A DNA stretch of 64,000 nucleotides from Chlamydiia bacterium. GTDB lineage: Bacteria; Chlamydiota; Chlamydiia; Chlamydiales; GCA-2402025. A program made the position numbers and the translations under genes. The notes under the pieces are model-generated. The model had not been told where the DNA came from, ran no database searches, and worked only from the letters and a program-made list of their open reading frames with translations. The stretch spans positions 1-64,000 of the forward strand of contig JAUICV010000002.1 of assembly GCA_030427725.1 (NCBI GenBank), given 5' to 3'. This document shows positions 53,747-63,931 of the stretch, piece by piece (positions within the stretch are counted from its first letter, which is position 1; every line of letters begins with the position of its first letter).

Positions 53747-54358
53747 TTACAAAGTTATCATCAAACTGAGTGCAATTCCCCACATCATTAAAGCCACAAA
53801 GCCATCAATAAACCTCCATGAATTTGACTTGGATAAAAGTGGAGCAAAAAAACGGCTTCCATAGGTAATAGTAAAAAACCAAATAAAAGAAGCGCTGATT
53901 GCACCTATGACAAAGTAAACTAGCTCTTGAGAAGGCTGTTGCAAAGCAATGCTCCCCAATAAAATCACTGTATCTAAATAAACATGTGGATTGAGTAAAC
54001 TTAATGCCAAGATCAAAAAAAAAGTTCTCTTTACAGAATTAAGCTCATTTTCTTTAGCTGTTTGCAAGCATTTAGACCTCAATGCAAACTTCAGAGAAAT
54101 AGCGCCATAAAAGAGGAGGAAAATAATGGCAAAGTATTTGGATAGCTCAATACAAAAAGGATAATGGGAAATAAGTTGCCCAAAACCTAAAACTCCCAAA
54201 AGAATTAAGAGCGCGTCAATTAACGAGCATAGAAGAGCTGTCATAAGGAGATGTCTTCGCAATAATCCCTGACGAATAACGAAGGCATTCTGCGCTCCAA
54301 TGGCCATAATAATTAGCCCCGCACTAGCGCTAAGTCCCTTTATTAAGGCTAAGAACAT
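53747..54358 (-). CDS. LysE/ArgO-family amino acid exporter
   Basis: The 203-residue, six-segment inner-membrane protein has GLIIMAIGAQNAFVIRQGLL (13-32) and LSLLNPHVYLDTVILLGS (about 119-136), both signatures of LysE/ArgO. These export lysine or arginine and relieve amino acid overload. The start overlaps the B3/B4 gene by 10 bases. A LysG/ArgP-type regulator is divergent from this pair. That is the classical lysE-lysG arrangement. Confidence 0.88.
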   Translation of the reverse strand: MFLALIKGLSASAGLIIMAIGAQNAFVIRQGLLRRHLLMTALLCSLIDALLILLGVLGFGQLISHYPFCIELSKYFAIIFLLFYGAISLKFALRSKCLQTAKENELNSVKRTFFLILALSLLNPHVYLDTVILLGSIALQQPSQELVYFVIGAISASFIWFFTITYGSRFFAPLLSKSNSWRFIDGFVALMMWGIALSLMITL

Positions 54359-55065
54359 ACTGAATAAGCGTTTAAATTAGCTTGAGGAGAACTTTGATTA
54401 AGAATCCCACTTTCTGATGGTAAGCACTGGATTTTTGTTAAATTCTCTGCCAACTGAGTTAAAGCAATTCGCACGCTTTCATAGTCAAAAGAATCGATAA
54501 AAAACAAAACATAAATGGAGTTTTCGTCAATACAGGTCTTAGCTGAATCTTTATGATTCCAAAGCCAACATATGATTTGTTCATCATCTGCATAAACTAC
54601 ATGGGTAGACTGAGCTGTTATTTTTTTTCCTTCTCCCAAACCCCAAAAAGACTCTCCTTCTTTTGCATATCGAATCGTGATTCCTCCTGAAATTTTGTTT
54701 AAATCATAACCTCCCATAGGCAATAAAGATAAAATCGAACAGCAGTTATAAAGATCAACTACATTACAAATATTCCAAATTTTCTTCCCAGTAACCACTC
54801 TCCTAAGCAGCGCTTCGATTGAAGACCGGTATGTTTTAGCCTTCACTTGAAAATCTTCTTCATAGATCTTCCTCCATTGGGAAATACTTGGATGGGTCAC
54901 AAAGTTGGTGGCATTGACACCTTGCTTCTGAAGATGCTTTTCTAAACCTTCTTTTAGGTTCTCTACAAAAAGATCGTTTTTTCTTACGGAAACCCGAGCT
55001 AAAAGATATCCTATTTGCATGTCCGGGTATTTTTCCAATACTTCATTTTCTATTCTAATTAACAA
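54349..55065 (-). CDS. B3/B4 tRNA-binding-domain protein
   Basis: The 238-residue soluble protein resembles the stand-alone B3/B4 domain of phenylalanyl-tRNA synthetase beta subunit: IWNICNVVDLYNCCSILSLL (about 96-115), MGGYDLNKISGGITIRYAKE, and DEQIICWLWNHKDSAKTCID. These single-domain proteins occur in many bacteria, possibly editing mischarged amino acids. It lies between the LysE exporter and the divergent LysR gene. A role in amino acid balance fits its neighbours but is inferred. Confidence 0.75.
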   Translation of the reverse strand: MLIRIENEVLEKYPDMQIGYLLARVSVRKNDLFVENLKEGLEKHLQKQGVNATNFVTHPSISQWRKIYEEDFQVKAKTYRSSIEALLRRVVTGKKIWNICNVVDLYNCCSILSLLPMGGYDLNKISGGITIRYAKEGESFWGLGEGKKITAQSTHVVYADDEQIICWLWNHKDSAKTCIDENSIYVLFFIDSFDYESVRIALTQLAENLTKIQCLPSESGILNQSSPQANLNAYSVCS

Positions 55066-55178
55066 AACTCACCTCGTTTGTATGATGCTTTTAAAATCTA
55101 CTCCTAGTTTAACCCTAAATTTGCTATAAGTAAAATTAATAGATTTTATGATTAATTAGCTTTACTAATGGAAGCCCT

Positions 55179-56063
55179 ATGGATTATCGAGGAATAGAAG
55201 CCTTATATACCGTTTTAGAACTTCAAAGTTTTGAGGCGGCAGCCAAAAAACTGTACATTACTCAGTCGGCTATTTCACAAAGAATAAAAGGTGTGGAAAC
55301 CCATTATGGACAACCAGTCCTAATTAGAACGCTACCTTATCGTCCTACAAAGCTTGGAAAACAACTGATTGGCCACTTCAAACAGATCTGTTTACTAGAA
55401 GAAGACTTAGAAAAACAAATCAAAAGAGTAACATCAACTCTCAGCATTTCTATCGCCCTAAACCGAGATAGTTTAGAAACTTGGTTTTTGGATTTGATCG
55501 AAGAAACTAAAGCTTTTGGAGATATTTATTTAGAAGTTATTGCTGATGATCAGGAATTGACTTTGGATTATTTAAAAAATGGACTTGTATCTGCTTGTTT
55601 ATCTACATCTGAGAAAGAAATTCTCGGGGGACGAGCTCACTTTTTGGGAAACATGGAATATGTGCTTGTTGCATCTCCCTCATTCATAAAAAGATTTTTT
55701 TCTAAGGAAAACTCTAAAGAATGCCTGCGTAATGCCCCAGCAATTAAATTCGATCAAAATGATAAACTACACGAAAGATATCTTGAAAAATTCTTCAATT
55801 TGGATGGGAGAGACTTAAATTATCAAATCATCCCCTCAGTAGCAGGTTTTAAAAAGCTTGCTCTTCTGGGTTATGGTTATGCCTTGATTCCAAAAATCGA
55901 CATTATTAATGAACTTAACAAAGGACAACTCCTGCTACTTTATAGCGATAAAACTTGGAAAATACCACTATACTGGCACTACTGGGCTGTAGAATCTACC
56001 TTCTATCAAAAATTCAACCAAGACGTGATCCAACATGCAACAAAAAAATTAAAAATTCACTAG
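55179..56063 (+). CDS. LysR-family regulator, LysG/ArgP type
   Basis: The 294-residue regulator has an N-terminal winged helix-turn-helix (AAKKLYITQSAISQRIKGVE, about 22-41) and starts MDYRGIEALYTVLELQSFEA, very close to ArgP/IciA and LysG. The effector domain follows (about 88-290). It is divergent from the B3/B4-LysE operon, with a 113-bp gap where it would bind; in known systems it activates lysE/argO in response to lysine or arginine. The 3' 740 bases are duplicated in decayed form at 29557-30296. Confidence 0.9.
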   Translation: MDYRGIEALYTVLELQSFEAAAKKLYITQSAISQRIKGVETHYGQPVLIRTLPYRPTKLGKQLIGHFKQICLLEEDLEKQIKRVTSTLSISIALNRDSLETWFLDLIEETKAFGDIYLEVIADDQELTLDYLKNGLVSACLSTSEKEILGGRAHFLGNMEYVLVASPSFIKRFFSKENSKECLRNAPAIKFDQNDKLHERYLEKFFNLDGRDLNYQIIPSVAGFKKLALLGYGYALIPKIDIINELNKGQLLLLYSDKTWKIPLYWHYWAVESTFYQKFNQDVIQHATKKLKIH

Positions 56064-56078
56064 AAACAATGAAAAGAG

Positions 56079-56151
<73 letters not shown>

Positions 56152-56207
56152 GTTGAAATAAAGCAAAAACATAGCTGGGATAAGCTTTTATAGCAATGAT
56201 TAATTTT

Positions 56208-58196
56208 TTAAGAATCTTCTGAGGTTTTTTGGGATTTGAGATAGATCATATCTTTAAGAATCAGCACACATTCCCGAACATGCAGATCATCTACACCATG
56301 GTCACTGGCTCTTTTTTGCTGTCTTAAGGATTTGCCAGACGCAGTAGAACATTTCTTCCCGTGAATCTTTTTTAAGAAACACTGGAAATCTTCATTCTTT
56401 GCTAATCTTTTTTGACTATTCGCCTTCAAAGTTGGTAGCATCGATGTCCACGTTGTATCTTTACGATATAGATAAGGAAGTTGTCTTTTTGGAAAAGATC
56501 TGTAATTTTGTTTAGCATTATCTTCGAATGACTTTCTAAGATCTAATTGATCACTAGACAATGGATACTCTAAGTACCTTTCACCAATCTTATAAGGGGA
56601 AAAAACTGTAGGAACCACAATGTCAGCTATAACTCCCTCAATTTGAGTTGAGCGCCCTGAAACAGTATAATACCTTCCAACTGTCACTTTAAAAAAGGCC
56701 TTTGAATTTTCCTCTGTTACAGTTTGATACTGCATAGAGCCTTTACCATAAGTTCTTTCATCCCCAACAACTAAAGCTGCTCCATAATCCTGAAGAGCTT
56801 GCGCTACAATTTCTGCAGCAGAAGCTGAAGCCTTTGATGTAAGTAAAAGCAGAGGCCCTTGGTAATACATTTTACCATCAAGATCTCTCATGTATCTGAT
56901 TTCACCATCGGCATACTTTGAGATAACAACGACCCCGTTTGTAATAAACAGTCCCGCAATTTTAACAGCTTGAGTTAAAAAACCGCCTGAGTTTTCTCGC
57001 ATATCGATCACAAGGCCATACAGATGTCCTTTTGACTTGAGTTCTTTGATGGCCTCTCTTAAATCTTTTTCTGCGTTAACACCTTCTCCATTATCATAAA
57101 AGCCAGGAAGCGTAATTTTACCAATGACACCATCTGCGTAAGGTTCATAGCTATAGGATAGTCTTTCTTGGTTTAGAATGATTTTCTCTCTTTTTAAGGA
57201 GACTTTTCTAGAGTCCTTACCCGATCTATTTTTGAGAGTTAATTTAACGCTAGTGCCCACATCACCTTTAAGCTTTTCTAATACGTCTTCAAAGGAAGCT
57301 TCCTCTAGAGTCATCCCATTAATTTCTAAAAGCAAGTCCCCTACTACTATTTCTTTAGAATTATAAGCGGGACCACCAGTTATAAGATCCGCAACGTATA
57401 TTCCATCCTCACCTTCCCTCAAAATAACTCCAATCCCATGGAATTGTTTCTTTAATGCTGTTCTGAGCTCAACAGCCTCTTCTTCATCATAATAAGCTGT
57501 ATGTGCATCCAAACTTTTAGCAAGTGATTTTAAAATATGTAGGGACCTTAGATGTTCAATTCTAGTTTCATACTCCTGCCTAGACAGCCCTTCAGGAATA
57601 TAGCCAGACTCGTGCCGTTTTAATCTCTTTTCTAGCAGGGCAACAATTTTGACTTTTCTATTTGAGTTCAAAGAATTTTCAGACCGTTTTTGCCTTAAGC
57701 TAAGCAATTTGACCATCTTTTTTTTCATTCTTCTTTTTAACTCTGCTTCACTTTTTGCAAAGTCGCTATACCGTTCGTCTTGAACTGATTGAAATTGCTC
57801 TTGTTCTAAAAGCTCTGTGACTATTTGAGCTCTAATGGCCCGATGTCTCAAAATAGCTTTTTGGATGATTAGATCCATTTTTACATATTCTTCGTATTCA
57901 TCCTGATGGTACTGGTGGATCACCCAGTTGACATCTCTCTGTGAAAGATTTATAAAGGCATCAACTTCTGATTTAAGCAAATACAGTCTGTCTGGATCAA
58001 ATTGTTCTAGATAGATCTTAAAAGATCTTTTGACGACTAACGGGGAAAAAGATTTATTTTCAACATGATAAGCAAACATTTTTTGCATCGTTTGCTTAAT
58101 ATCTGGGTATCTCAACTCTTTCGAATACGAACTCGAAAACCCACCAAAAATCAAAGCTAGAAGACAGACTATAAAGAATTTAGAATTACTTTTCAC
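56208..58196 (-). CDS. tsp: Tail-specific (carboxy-terminal processing) protease
   Basis: This 662-residue periplasmic S41-family protease has a signal peptide (1-25, ending SSSYS). A PDZ domain at about 235-325 contains IYVADLITGGPAYNSKEIVV. The catalytic part has SKASASAAEIVAQALQDY (active-site Ser) and TYGKGSMQY (active-site Lys), with VIDMRENSGGFLTQAV before it. It is the counterpart of C. trachomatis CT441, which degrades periplasmic proteins and has been linked to host-factor interference there. A gene for rpsL lies nearby, as in Chlamydia. Confidence 0.92.
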   Translation of the reverse strand: MKSNSKFFIVCLLALIFGGFSSSYSKELRYPDIKQTMQKMFAYHVENKSFSPLVVKRSFKIYLEQFDPDRLYLLKSEVDAFINLSQRDVNWVIHQYHQDEYEEYVKMDLIIQKAILRHRAIRAQIVTELLEQEQFQSVQDERYSDFAKSEAELKRRMKKKMVKLLSLRQKRSENSLNSNRKVKIVALLEKRLKRHESGYIPEGLSRQEYETRIEHLRSLHILKSLAKSLDAHTAYYDEEEAVELRTALKKQFHGIGVILREGEDGIYVADLITGGPAYNSKEIVVGDLLLEINGMTLEEASFEDVLEKLKGDVGTSVKLTLKNRSGKDSRKVSLKREKIILNQERLSYSYEPYADGVIGKITLPGFYDNGEGVNAEKDLREAIKELKSKGHLYGLVIDMRENSGGFLTQAVKIAGLFITNGVVVISKYADGEIRYMRDLDGKMYYQGPLLLLTSKASASAAEIVAQALQDYGAALVVGDERTYGKGSMQYQTVTEENSKAFFKVTVGRYYTVSGRSTQIEGVIADIVVPTVFSPYKIGERYLEYPLSSDQLDLRKSFEDNAKQNYRSFPKRQLPYLYRKDTTWTSMLPTLKANSQKRLAKNEDFQCFLKKIHGKKCSTASGKSLRQQKRASDHGVDDLHVRECVLILKDMIYLKSQKTSEDS

Positions 58197-58485
58197 AGCC
58201 TCTCCTAACTATTATTTACAACAGACCTTATAATATTATTTATACCATAAACTAATATTTTTAATTTAATAAAATCAGAATAATTTAATTTCCTTAATTC
58301 AAATCAAACAAGAAAATAAAATAACTGTCAAAAATTGAAAGAATTAACAAAGCCTTCTTTTTAATCACGGATGTAGAAAAAAGCAGCAGAATATCGAAAT
58401 GACTTGGCATTTAATAGACAGACAGGATATATTTCCCGAGTATTAGTATGTAAAGCTATGCCTAAATGGAAGGAGTATTGGTTAA

Positions 58486-58857
58486 ATGCCAACATTGAAT
58501 CAGCTGGTGAAAAAACCGCGCAAATCAAAAACCAAGAAGACGAAGTCCCCTGCTTTAAAAAATTGTTCGCAAAGACGTGGGGTCTGCCTTCAAGTTAAGA
58601 CAAAAACACCTAAAAAGCCTAACTCAGCTTTAAGAAAAGTAGCATGGGTAAGACTATCTAACGGCCAAGAAGTTATCGCCTACATCGGTGGTGAGGGCCA
58701 CAACTTACAAGAACACAGCATCGTCTTAGTACGTGGAGGCAGAGTTCCTGACCTTCCTGGTGTTCGTTATCACATTGTCCGAGGCGCTCTCGACTGTGCT
58801 GCTGTCAAAGACAGAAAGCAAGGACGTTCTAAATACGGCGCTAAACGCCCTAAATAA
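58486..58857 (+). CDS. rpsL: 30S ribosomal protein S12
   Basis: The 123-residue decoding-centre protein begins [15 protein letters not shown]. It has [20 protein letters not shown], with the Lys residue whose replacement gives streptomycin resistance in other bacteria unchanged. It heads rpsL-rpsG-fusA-rpsJ, the chlamydial form of the str operon with rpsJ instead of tuf at the end. AAGGAG precedes the start. Confidence 0.97.
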   Translation: MPTLNQLVKKPRKSKTKKTKSPALKNCSQRRGVCLQVKTKTPKKPNSALRKVAWVRLSNGQEVIAYIGGEGHNLQEHSIVLVRGGRVPDLPGVRYHIVRGALDCAAVKDRKQGRSKYGAKRPK

Positions 58858-58878
58858 CCAGCATAAGGAAACAGAAGA

Positions 58879-59352
58879 ATGGCAAGAAGACGTAAGGCCC
58901 AAAAAAGAAGAATCTCACCCGATCCTAAATACCAAAGTGATGTCGTATCTAAATTCATCAATAGGGTGATGTATGACGGGAAGAAAACCGTTGCAACCAA
59001 AATTGTATACGAAGCAATTGAGAAATTTTCTCAAAAAATAAACGCTGAGGATCCTTTAGCTGCCTTTGAACAAGCTTTAGAAAATGCAAAACCATCCCTA
59101 GAAGTAAAATCTAGAAGAATCGGTGGAGCAACTTATCAAGTACCTATTGAAATCCCTCAAGAAAGAAGAACGTCTATGGCCATGAAATGGATCATTGGTT
59201 TTTCTAGAGATAAAGCCGGAAAATCTATGGAAGATGGCTTAGCTATCGAACTGTTTGATTGCTTCAACAATCAAGGCTCAACAATAAAGAAAAAAGACGA
59301 TACACATCGTATGGCGGAAGCTAACAAAGCTTTTGCTCATTATAAGTGGTAA
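58879..59352 (+). CDS. rpsG: 30S ribosomal protein S7
   Basis: The 157-residue primary 16S rRNA-binding protein of the 30S head begins MARRRKAQKRRISPDPKYQS and has GGATYQVPIEIPQERR, standard S7 motifs. It follows rpsL by 21 bases with AAGGA before its start. Its length matches other bacterial S7 proteins. Confidence 0.97.
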   Translation: MARRRKAQKRRISPDPKYQSDVVSKFINRVMYDGKKTVATKIVYEAIEKFSQKINAEDPLAAFEQALENAKPSLEVKSRRIGGATYQVPIEIPQERRTSMAMKWIIGFSRDKAGKSMEDGLAIELFDCFNNQGSTIKKKDDTHRMAEANKAFAHYKW

Positions 59353-59404
59353 TCATTGAAATACTCATCTCATTAACTATTTGGAAGGGAGATCATAATA
59401 CTCG

Positions 59405-61498
59405 ATGGGAGAAAGACCTAAAGAAGACCAGCTAGAAAATGTTCGTAATATTGGGATTATGGCCCATATTGACGCTGGTAAAACAACTTGTACTGAAAGA
59501 ATTTTATACTACTCAGGAAAGTCTCACAAAATTGGAGAAGTTCATGAGGGTGCTGCTACCATGGACTTCATGGAGCAAGAGCAAGAACGTGGTATCACAA
59601 TTACTTCAGCTGCTACAACAGTTTACTGGGATGGCCATAAGATCAATATTATTGACACTCCCGGACACGTGGACTTTACGGTCGAAGTAGAAAGATCCCT
59701 TAGAGTCTTAGATGGTTCTGTTGCTGTTTTCAGCGCGGTGGATGGGGTACAACCTCAGTCAGAAACCGTGTGGAGACAAGCCGAGAAATATCACGTCCCA
59801 AGAATAGCCTTTATCAATAAAATGGATAGGGTTGGAGCTGATTACTTCTTCTGTATAGACAGCATGAAAGAAAAGTTAGGAGCAAATGCTATTGCAACTC
59901 AATATCCTATTGGAAACGAAAAAGACTTCCTAGGAATGGTTGACTTAGTTGCGATGAAAGCTTACATCTTCAACGATGAAACGCTTGGCGCTGAATTCGA
60001 AACTACAGATGTTCCTGCTGATTTACTCGAAGAATGTCAGAAATACCGGTCAGCACTTTTAGATGAGCTAGCTACTATTGATGAAGAAGATGAAGAGTTT
60101 ATGATAAAGGTCTTAGAAGACCCAGATTCTTTGACGCCTGATGAAATCCATGCCGTCATTAGAAAAGGTGTCGTATCTAACAAAATCAATCCAGTTCTTT
60201 GTGGAACAGCTTTTAAAAATAAAGGTGTTCAACCATTACTAGATTGCATCGTTAAATGGATGCCATCTCCTATTGACAGAGGAATCATCAAAGGCTTTGA
60301 CCTAGATGAAGAAGAGAAAGAAATTTCCCTTAAACCTGACGATTCATCACCACTTGCAGCACTAGCCTTTAAAGTGATGACAGATCCGTATGTTGGGAAA
60401 TTGACTTTTATCAGAGTTTACTCAGGAACTCTTCAAAAGGGATCAACTCTTATTAATACCACAAAAGGTAAAAAAGAGAGAATTTCAAGACTTCTAGAAA
60501 TGCACGCTAACACTAGAAAAGATAAAGATGAATTCTTTACTGGTGATATCGCTGCAGCTATTGGACTTAAATTTACAGGAACTGGAGACACTCTCTGTGC
60601 TGAAAACAATCCTCTAATCCTTGAAAAGATGGAATTCCCAGAGCCTGTTATCTCTATGGCTATCGAGCCAAAATCGAAAGGAGATAGAGAAAAGCTTTCT
60701 ATGGCATTAGCCGCCCTATCAGAAGAAGACCCAACATTTAGAGTTTACACTGATGAGGAAACTGGCCAAACCATTATCGCTGGTATGGGAGAGCTTCACC
60801 TAGAAGTTCTTAAAGATAGAATGATGCGTGAGTTTAACGTTGAAGCGAATGTTGGTAAACCACAAGTCTCTTACAAAGAAACAATCACAAGCCCTGCAAA
60901 ATCAGAAACAAAGTACGTCAAACAGTCTGGTGGTCGTGGACAATATGCTCATGTCTGCTTAGAGATTGAGCCAAACGAAGCTGGAAAAGGAAACGAAGTT
61001 GTTTCTAAAATTGTCGGAGGAGTTATTCCAAAAGAATACATTCCGTCCACAATCAAGGGTATCGAAGAAGGTTTATTAACTGGTATTCTAGCTGGGTATA
61101 ACTTAGTAGATGTTAAGGTACAGATTGTCTTTGGATCTTATCACGAAGTTGACTCAAGTGAGATGGCTTTTAAAATTTGCGGATCAATGTCTGTTAAAGA
61201 AGCTGCAAAGAAAGCAAAACCTATTATCTTAGAACCTGTCATGAAAGTTGTTGTCACAACTCCTGAAGACTTTTTAGGAGATGTTATGGGAGACATCAAC
61301 AGACGACGTGGAAAAATTATGAATCAAAAGACTCTTAAATCGGTTGTAGTCGTAGAGAGTGAGGTTCCTTTAAGTGAAATGTTTGGATACTCTACACAGC
61401 TTAGATCTTTAAGCTCTGGAAGAGCCAACTACTCTATGGAGCCTAGCCATTTCGAAAGAGTCCCTGCTAAGATTCAAGAAGAAATAATGAAGAAATAA
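59405..61498 (+). CDS. fusA: Elongation factor G
   Basis: The 697-residue translocation GTPase has G1 AHIDAGKTT (20-28), the [11 protein letters not shown] switch 1 region, G3 DTPGHVDF, G4 NKMD, then domains II-V, with [10 protein letters not shown] in domain IV. All motifs are intact. The start follows a GGAAGGGAG at about 15 bases. It lies 52 bases after rpsG in the same operon. Confidence 0.97.
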   Translation: MGERPKEDQLENVRNIGIMAHIDAGKTTCTERILYYSGKSHKIGEVHEGAATMDFMEQEQERGITITSAATTVYWDGHKINIIDTPGHVDFTVEVERSLRVLDGSVAVFSAVDGVQPQSETVWRQAEKYHVPRIAFINKMDRVGADYFFCIDSMKEKLGANAIATQYPIGNEKDFLGMVDLVAMKAYIFNDETLGAEFETTDVPADLLEECQKYRSALLDELATIDEEDEEFMIKVLEDPDSLTPDEIHAVIRKGVVSNKINPVLCGTAFKNKGVQPLLDCIVKWMPSPIDRGIIKGFDLDEEEKEISLKPDDSSPLAALAFKVMTDPYVGKLTFIRVYSGTLQKGSTLINTTKGKKERISRLLEMHANTRKDKDEFFTGDIAAAIGLKFTGTGDTLCAENNPLILEKMEFPEPVISMAIEPKSKGDREKLSMALAALSEEDPTFRVYTDEETGQTIIAGMGELHLEVLKDRMMREFNVEANVGKPQVSYKETITSPAKSETKYVKQSGGRGQYAHVCLEIEPNEAGKGNEVVSKIVGGVIPKEYIPSTIKGIEEGLLTGILAGYNLVDVKVQIVFGSYHEVDSSEMAFKICGSMSVKEAAKKAKPIILEPVMKVVVTTPEDFLGDVMGDINRRRGKIMNQKTLKSVVVVESEVPLSEMFGYSTQLRSLSSGRANYSMEPSHFERVPAKIQEEIMKK

Positions 61499-61512
61499 AA
61501 GGAAAGCATTAC

Positions 61513-61833
61513 ATGGCTAAACAGCAACAGAAAAAAAAGATCCGTATTCGTCTTAAAGGATACGATCAGAGAATTTTAGATCGGTCTACATCTGATATTG
61601 TAGAAACGGCTAAAAGAACTGGCGCTAGGGTTGTTGGTCCAATCCCTCTTCCTACTAGAAGAGAACTTTACACAGTGCTTAGATCTCCTCACGTGGATAA
61701 GAAATCAAGAGAGCAGTTCGAAATTAGAACTCACATTAGACTTCTTGATATCATGAATCCAACAGCTGACACGATTGATAAGCTTAAAGTTCTTCCAGTA
61801 GCAGCTGGGGTTGACATCAAAATCAAGGCTTAA
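61513..61833 (+). CDS. rpsJ: 30S ribosomal protein S10
   Basis: The 106-residue protein has [27 protein letters not shown] and [15 protein letters not shown], all S10 signatures. In many bacteria it heads the S10 operon; here, as in chlamydiae, it follows fusA by 14 bases. A strong terminator lies 40 bases downstream. Confidence 0.97.
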   Translation: MAKQQQKKKIRIRLKGYDQRILDRSTSDIVETAKRTGARVVGPIPLPTRRELYTVLRSPHVDKKSREQFEIRTHIRLLDIMNPTADTIDKLKVLPVAAGVDIKIKA

Positions 61834-61873
61834 GAAACTTAAGTTTTTTGTCAGCTTATAACTAATTAGTTAT

Positions 61874-61913
61874 AAAAAAAGACCTTGCAGACATCTGCAA
61901 GGTCTTTTTTTTT
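61874..61913. terminator. Strong bidirectional terminator after rpsJ
   Basis: AGACCTTGCAGA and TCTGCAAGGTCT form a 12-base perfect stem around CA, extended by A and T tracts. It ends the rpsL-rpsJ operon and also the convergent BamE-like gene, whose stop codon at 61912 lies within the T tract. Confidence 0.95.
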
Positions 61914-62253
61914 AATAGTTTGGAAATACATCATCTTGATAAATTTCTTGGAAGGCCGGAGGAGTTGAGTACTTCATATATTTCCCTACAACTTTCTTAT
62001 TAGCAACGATGAGGTAATAACTTCTTTGCTCGACAGTTTGAGGGCCTATTGTTATACGCTCAATGTACTCATATATGTCTGAATTACCATCTCTTGAATG
62101 AATTTGATAGGGCTTTCCATAAGATTTCTCAACCTCAGAAATCGACATTCCTGGTTCAATTTCAGCAAAGCCACCTCGAGTCATAAGTGTTGGCCTAGAG
62201 AAACACCCAGCTACTAGGCATCCCATTAAAAGTAAAAATATAGCTTTTTTCAT
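61912..62253 (-). CDS. BamE/SmpA-like small lipoprotein
   Basis: The 113-residue lipoprotein has the signal MKKAIFLLLMGCLVAGC with the lipobox VAGC. The mature part has GGFAEIEPGMSISEVEKSYG followed by KPYQIHSRDG, like the BamE/SmpA/OmlA fold (I-x-x-G-M-S-x-x-E-V). BamE is part of the outer-membrane protein assembly machine. The match is to the general fold, so a different lipoprotein is possible. It lies 20 bases after the orf154 gene, in the rodA operon. Confidence 0.7.
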   Translation of the reverse strand: MKKAIFLLLMGCLVAGCFSRPTLMTRGGFAEIEPGMSISEVEKSYGKPYQIHSRDGNSDIYEYIERITIGPQTVEQRSYYLIVANKKVVGKYMKYSTPPAFQEIYQDDVFPNY

Positions 62254-62273
62254 AAGCTGCCTGATCTAACAAT

Positions 62274-62738
62274 TTAAAAATCAGAGACTTTCTTCCAGAT
62301 TTTTCCTCGGACTTTAGATCTATAATCCTGATTTGTCGTATATTCCGCGTTCATTAAATACACGTCATCCTCGGACAAGTTATAAACCTCAAACCCCTCA
62401 AAACCAACCTCTGGGATTCTAAATTCCCAGGCGAGAAGACTCTTTTTCAAGATACCCTCCCCGTCCAGCTGGCCTAAATTCTGGCTCTCTAATCTTATTT
62501 TAAATCGATCAGGCTTTATATTGTAAAAATAAAATTGATTTTTTATTAGATCGGATAGTCCTGCGATCTGAATCTCTTGAACCACCTCGATTTGTGAATC
62601 TTTTTCCTTACGGACAGTGAATTTAGTAACGTACTTTAATTCTTCTTTAGCTAAATTTAAAAGAACAGTTCCCTCTCCAAGCCATACTCCTGGAGAAAAG
62701 ATAAAGTGGTGCAACATGCTTTGATTTTTCTCTTTCAT
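62274..62738 (-). CDS. Hypothetical protein downstream of rodA
   Basis: The 154-residue soluble protein is strand-rich (GVWLGEGTVLLNLAKEELKY, QLDGEGILKKSLLAWEFRIP). The pattern of alternating strands with W/G near the N terminus recalls small calycin-like barrels, but I cannot name a family. Its start overlaps the rodA stop by 4 bases, so it is translated with rodA. It may act at the envelope, but no signal is present. Confidence 0.6.
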   Translation of the reverse strand: MKEKNQSMLHHFIFSPGVWLGEGTVLLNLAKEELKYVTKFTVRKEKDSQIEVVQEIQIAGLSDLIKNQFYFYNIKPDRFKIRLESQNLGQLDGEGILKKSLLAWEFRIPEVGFEGFEVYNLSEDDVYLMNAEYTTNQDYRSKVRGKIWKKVSDF

Positions 62739-63871
62739 GAGAACATATACCGTCTAACGTAAATACTTTGTAAAATTCCAAGGGCTATCATGTTAGTTAG
62801 AACAAACGACCCTCCATAGGAAACCATGACCAATGGGACCCCAGTGATTGGCAAAAGTCCGCACATCATCCCAATATTTATAACAATATGAATGGCCAAA
62901 TATACAGCTATTCCTGCTGACAAAAACCTTCCAAAAAGATCTTTTGAAAGAGCGCTTATCTGAAAGCTAAAATATGTCAGCAAGAATAGGAGCATTATAA
63001 CAAATGTAGCACCAATAAGTCCAAATTCTTCTGCGAAGGCCGGAAAGGCTGAATCAGTATGTGCATAAGGAAGCCATCTTTTGCCAGTGAACTCAGACTG
63101 CTTCCAACCGCTTCCGCTAACCTGACCTAATGCAATAGCTGTTTGAGCAGCCTTTTGATGGTAGGTGTTTGGGTTAAGTCTTTCAAATTGATATTCTTTA
63201 ACAACTTTTAAAGCATATGGTTTTATGCTTTCATGGGATAGTACCCCTAAAAACATCATGACAACTAAAGCAAGCCCTGACAAAAAACCCACACTCATCA
63301 ATGTGATAATTTTTTTCTTAACACCTGCAAAGTAAAGCATCACCAAAAAAATAGGCATCAAAACCAGTGCAGTACCTAAATCTGGTTGTTTTAGGATTAA
63401 AACAAAAGGCACTAAAATAATTGCAAAAGCCCCAATAATCACACTAGGCTTTTCTATCCGATCGATGTTTCTTTCTAGATGCCATGAAAGCATCAGTACA
63501 ATAGCTAGCTTGGCATATTCAGAGGGCTGAATATCAAAGGGAATCAATGGTAACCTATACCATCTTCTCACATTGTGAATTGGCTCAACAAAAAACAAAC
63601 CAACAAGCATGAAGAGTGCTCCAAGATAGATCCCAATACTTAATTTTCTAAGCATGCGATAATCGAAGAGAGTAAAAAAAAGAAAACATCCACTTCCCAG
63701 AAAAAACCAAGCCAGTTGTTTGATTGTAAGTGGTGTAAAAAAGCTATTGGAAGATGATTCAATATCATATGTAGTAGCTGAAATGACAAAAATTGAGACC
63801 ACCATAAGAGACAGCATCACAAAAAGCATTCGATAGTCAAGTCTTCTTAGAATTAAGTACTTTGGAAGCAT
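62735..63871 (-). CDS. rodA: Rod shape-determining protein RodA (SEDS family)
   Basis: This 378-residue SEDS peptidoglycan polymerase has ten hydrophobic segments. It has the family motifs FDIQPSEYAKLAIVL, KQPDLGTALVL, GKRWLPYAHTDSAFPAFAEE and GMMCGLLPITGVPLVMVSYG. It polymerises glycan strands with a class B PBP. Chlamydiae, which lack FtsZ, use MreB-linked peptidoglycan machinery for division, so RodA is central. It is the first gene of a three-gene operon with orf154 and the BamE-like gene. Confidence 0.92.
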   Translation of the reverse strand: MLPKYLILRRLDYRMLFVMLSLMVVSIFVISATTYDIESSSNSFFTPLTIKQLAWFFLGSGCFLFFTLFDYRMLRKLSIGIYLGALFMLVGLFFVEPIHNVRRWYRLPLIPFDIQPSEYAKLAIVLMLSWHLERNIDRIEKPSVIIGAFAIILVPFVLILKQPDLGTALVLMPIFLVMLYFAGVKKKIITLMSVGFLSGLALVVMMFLGVLSHESIKPYALKVVKEYQFERLNPNTYHQKAAQTAIALGQVSGSGWKQSEFTGKRWLPYAHTDSAFPAFAEEFGLIGATFVIMLLFLLTYFSFQISALSKDLFGRFLSAGIAVYLAIHIVINIGMMCGLLPITGVPLVMVSYGGSFVLTNMIALGILQSIYVRRYMFS

Positions 63872-63893
63872 GTCAGGTAGTTTATAAATTTTG

Positions 63894-63899
63894 TATAAT
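63894..63899 (+). promoter_or_regulatory. -10 box before the right-edge gene
   Basis: TATAAT is a perfect -10 box, 32 bases upstream of the ATG at 63932. The -35 region (around 63871) is weak, so the promoter is only likely. Confidence 0.4.
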
Positions 63900-63931
63900 T
63901 TATAGTGCTTATACCAGACTTTGGAGGTTCT

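Noticed and set aside
58404-58598. Plus-strand frame of 64 codons overlapping rpsL
   Set aside because: It reads across the rpsL start in another frame and has no family features; rpsL is certain.
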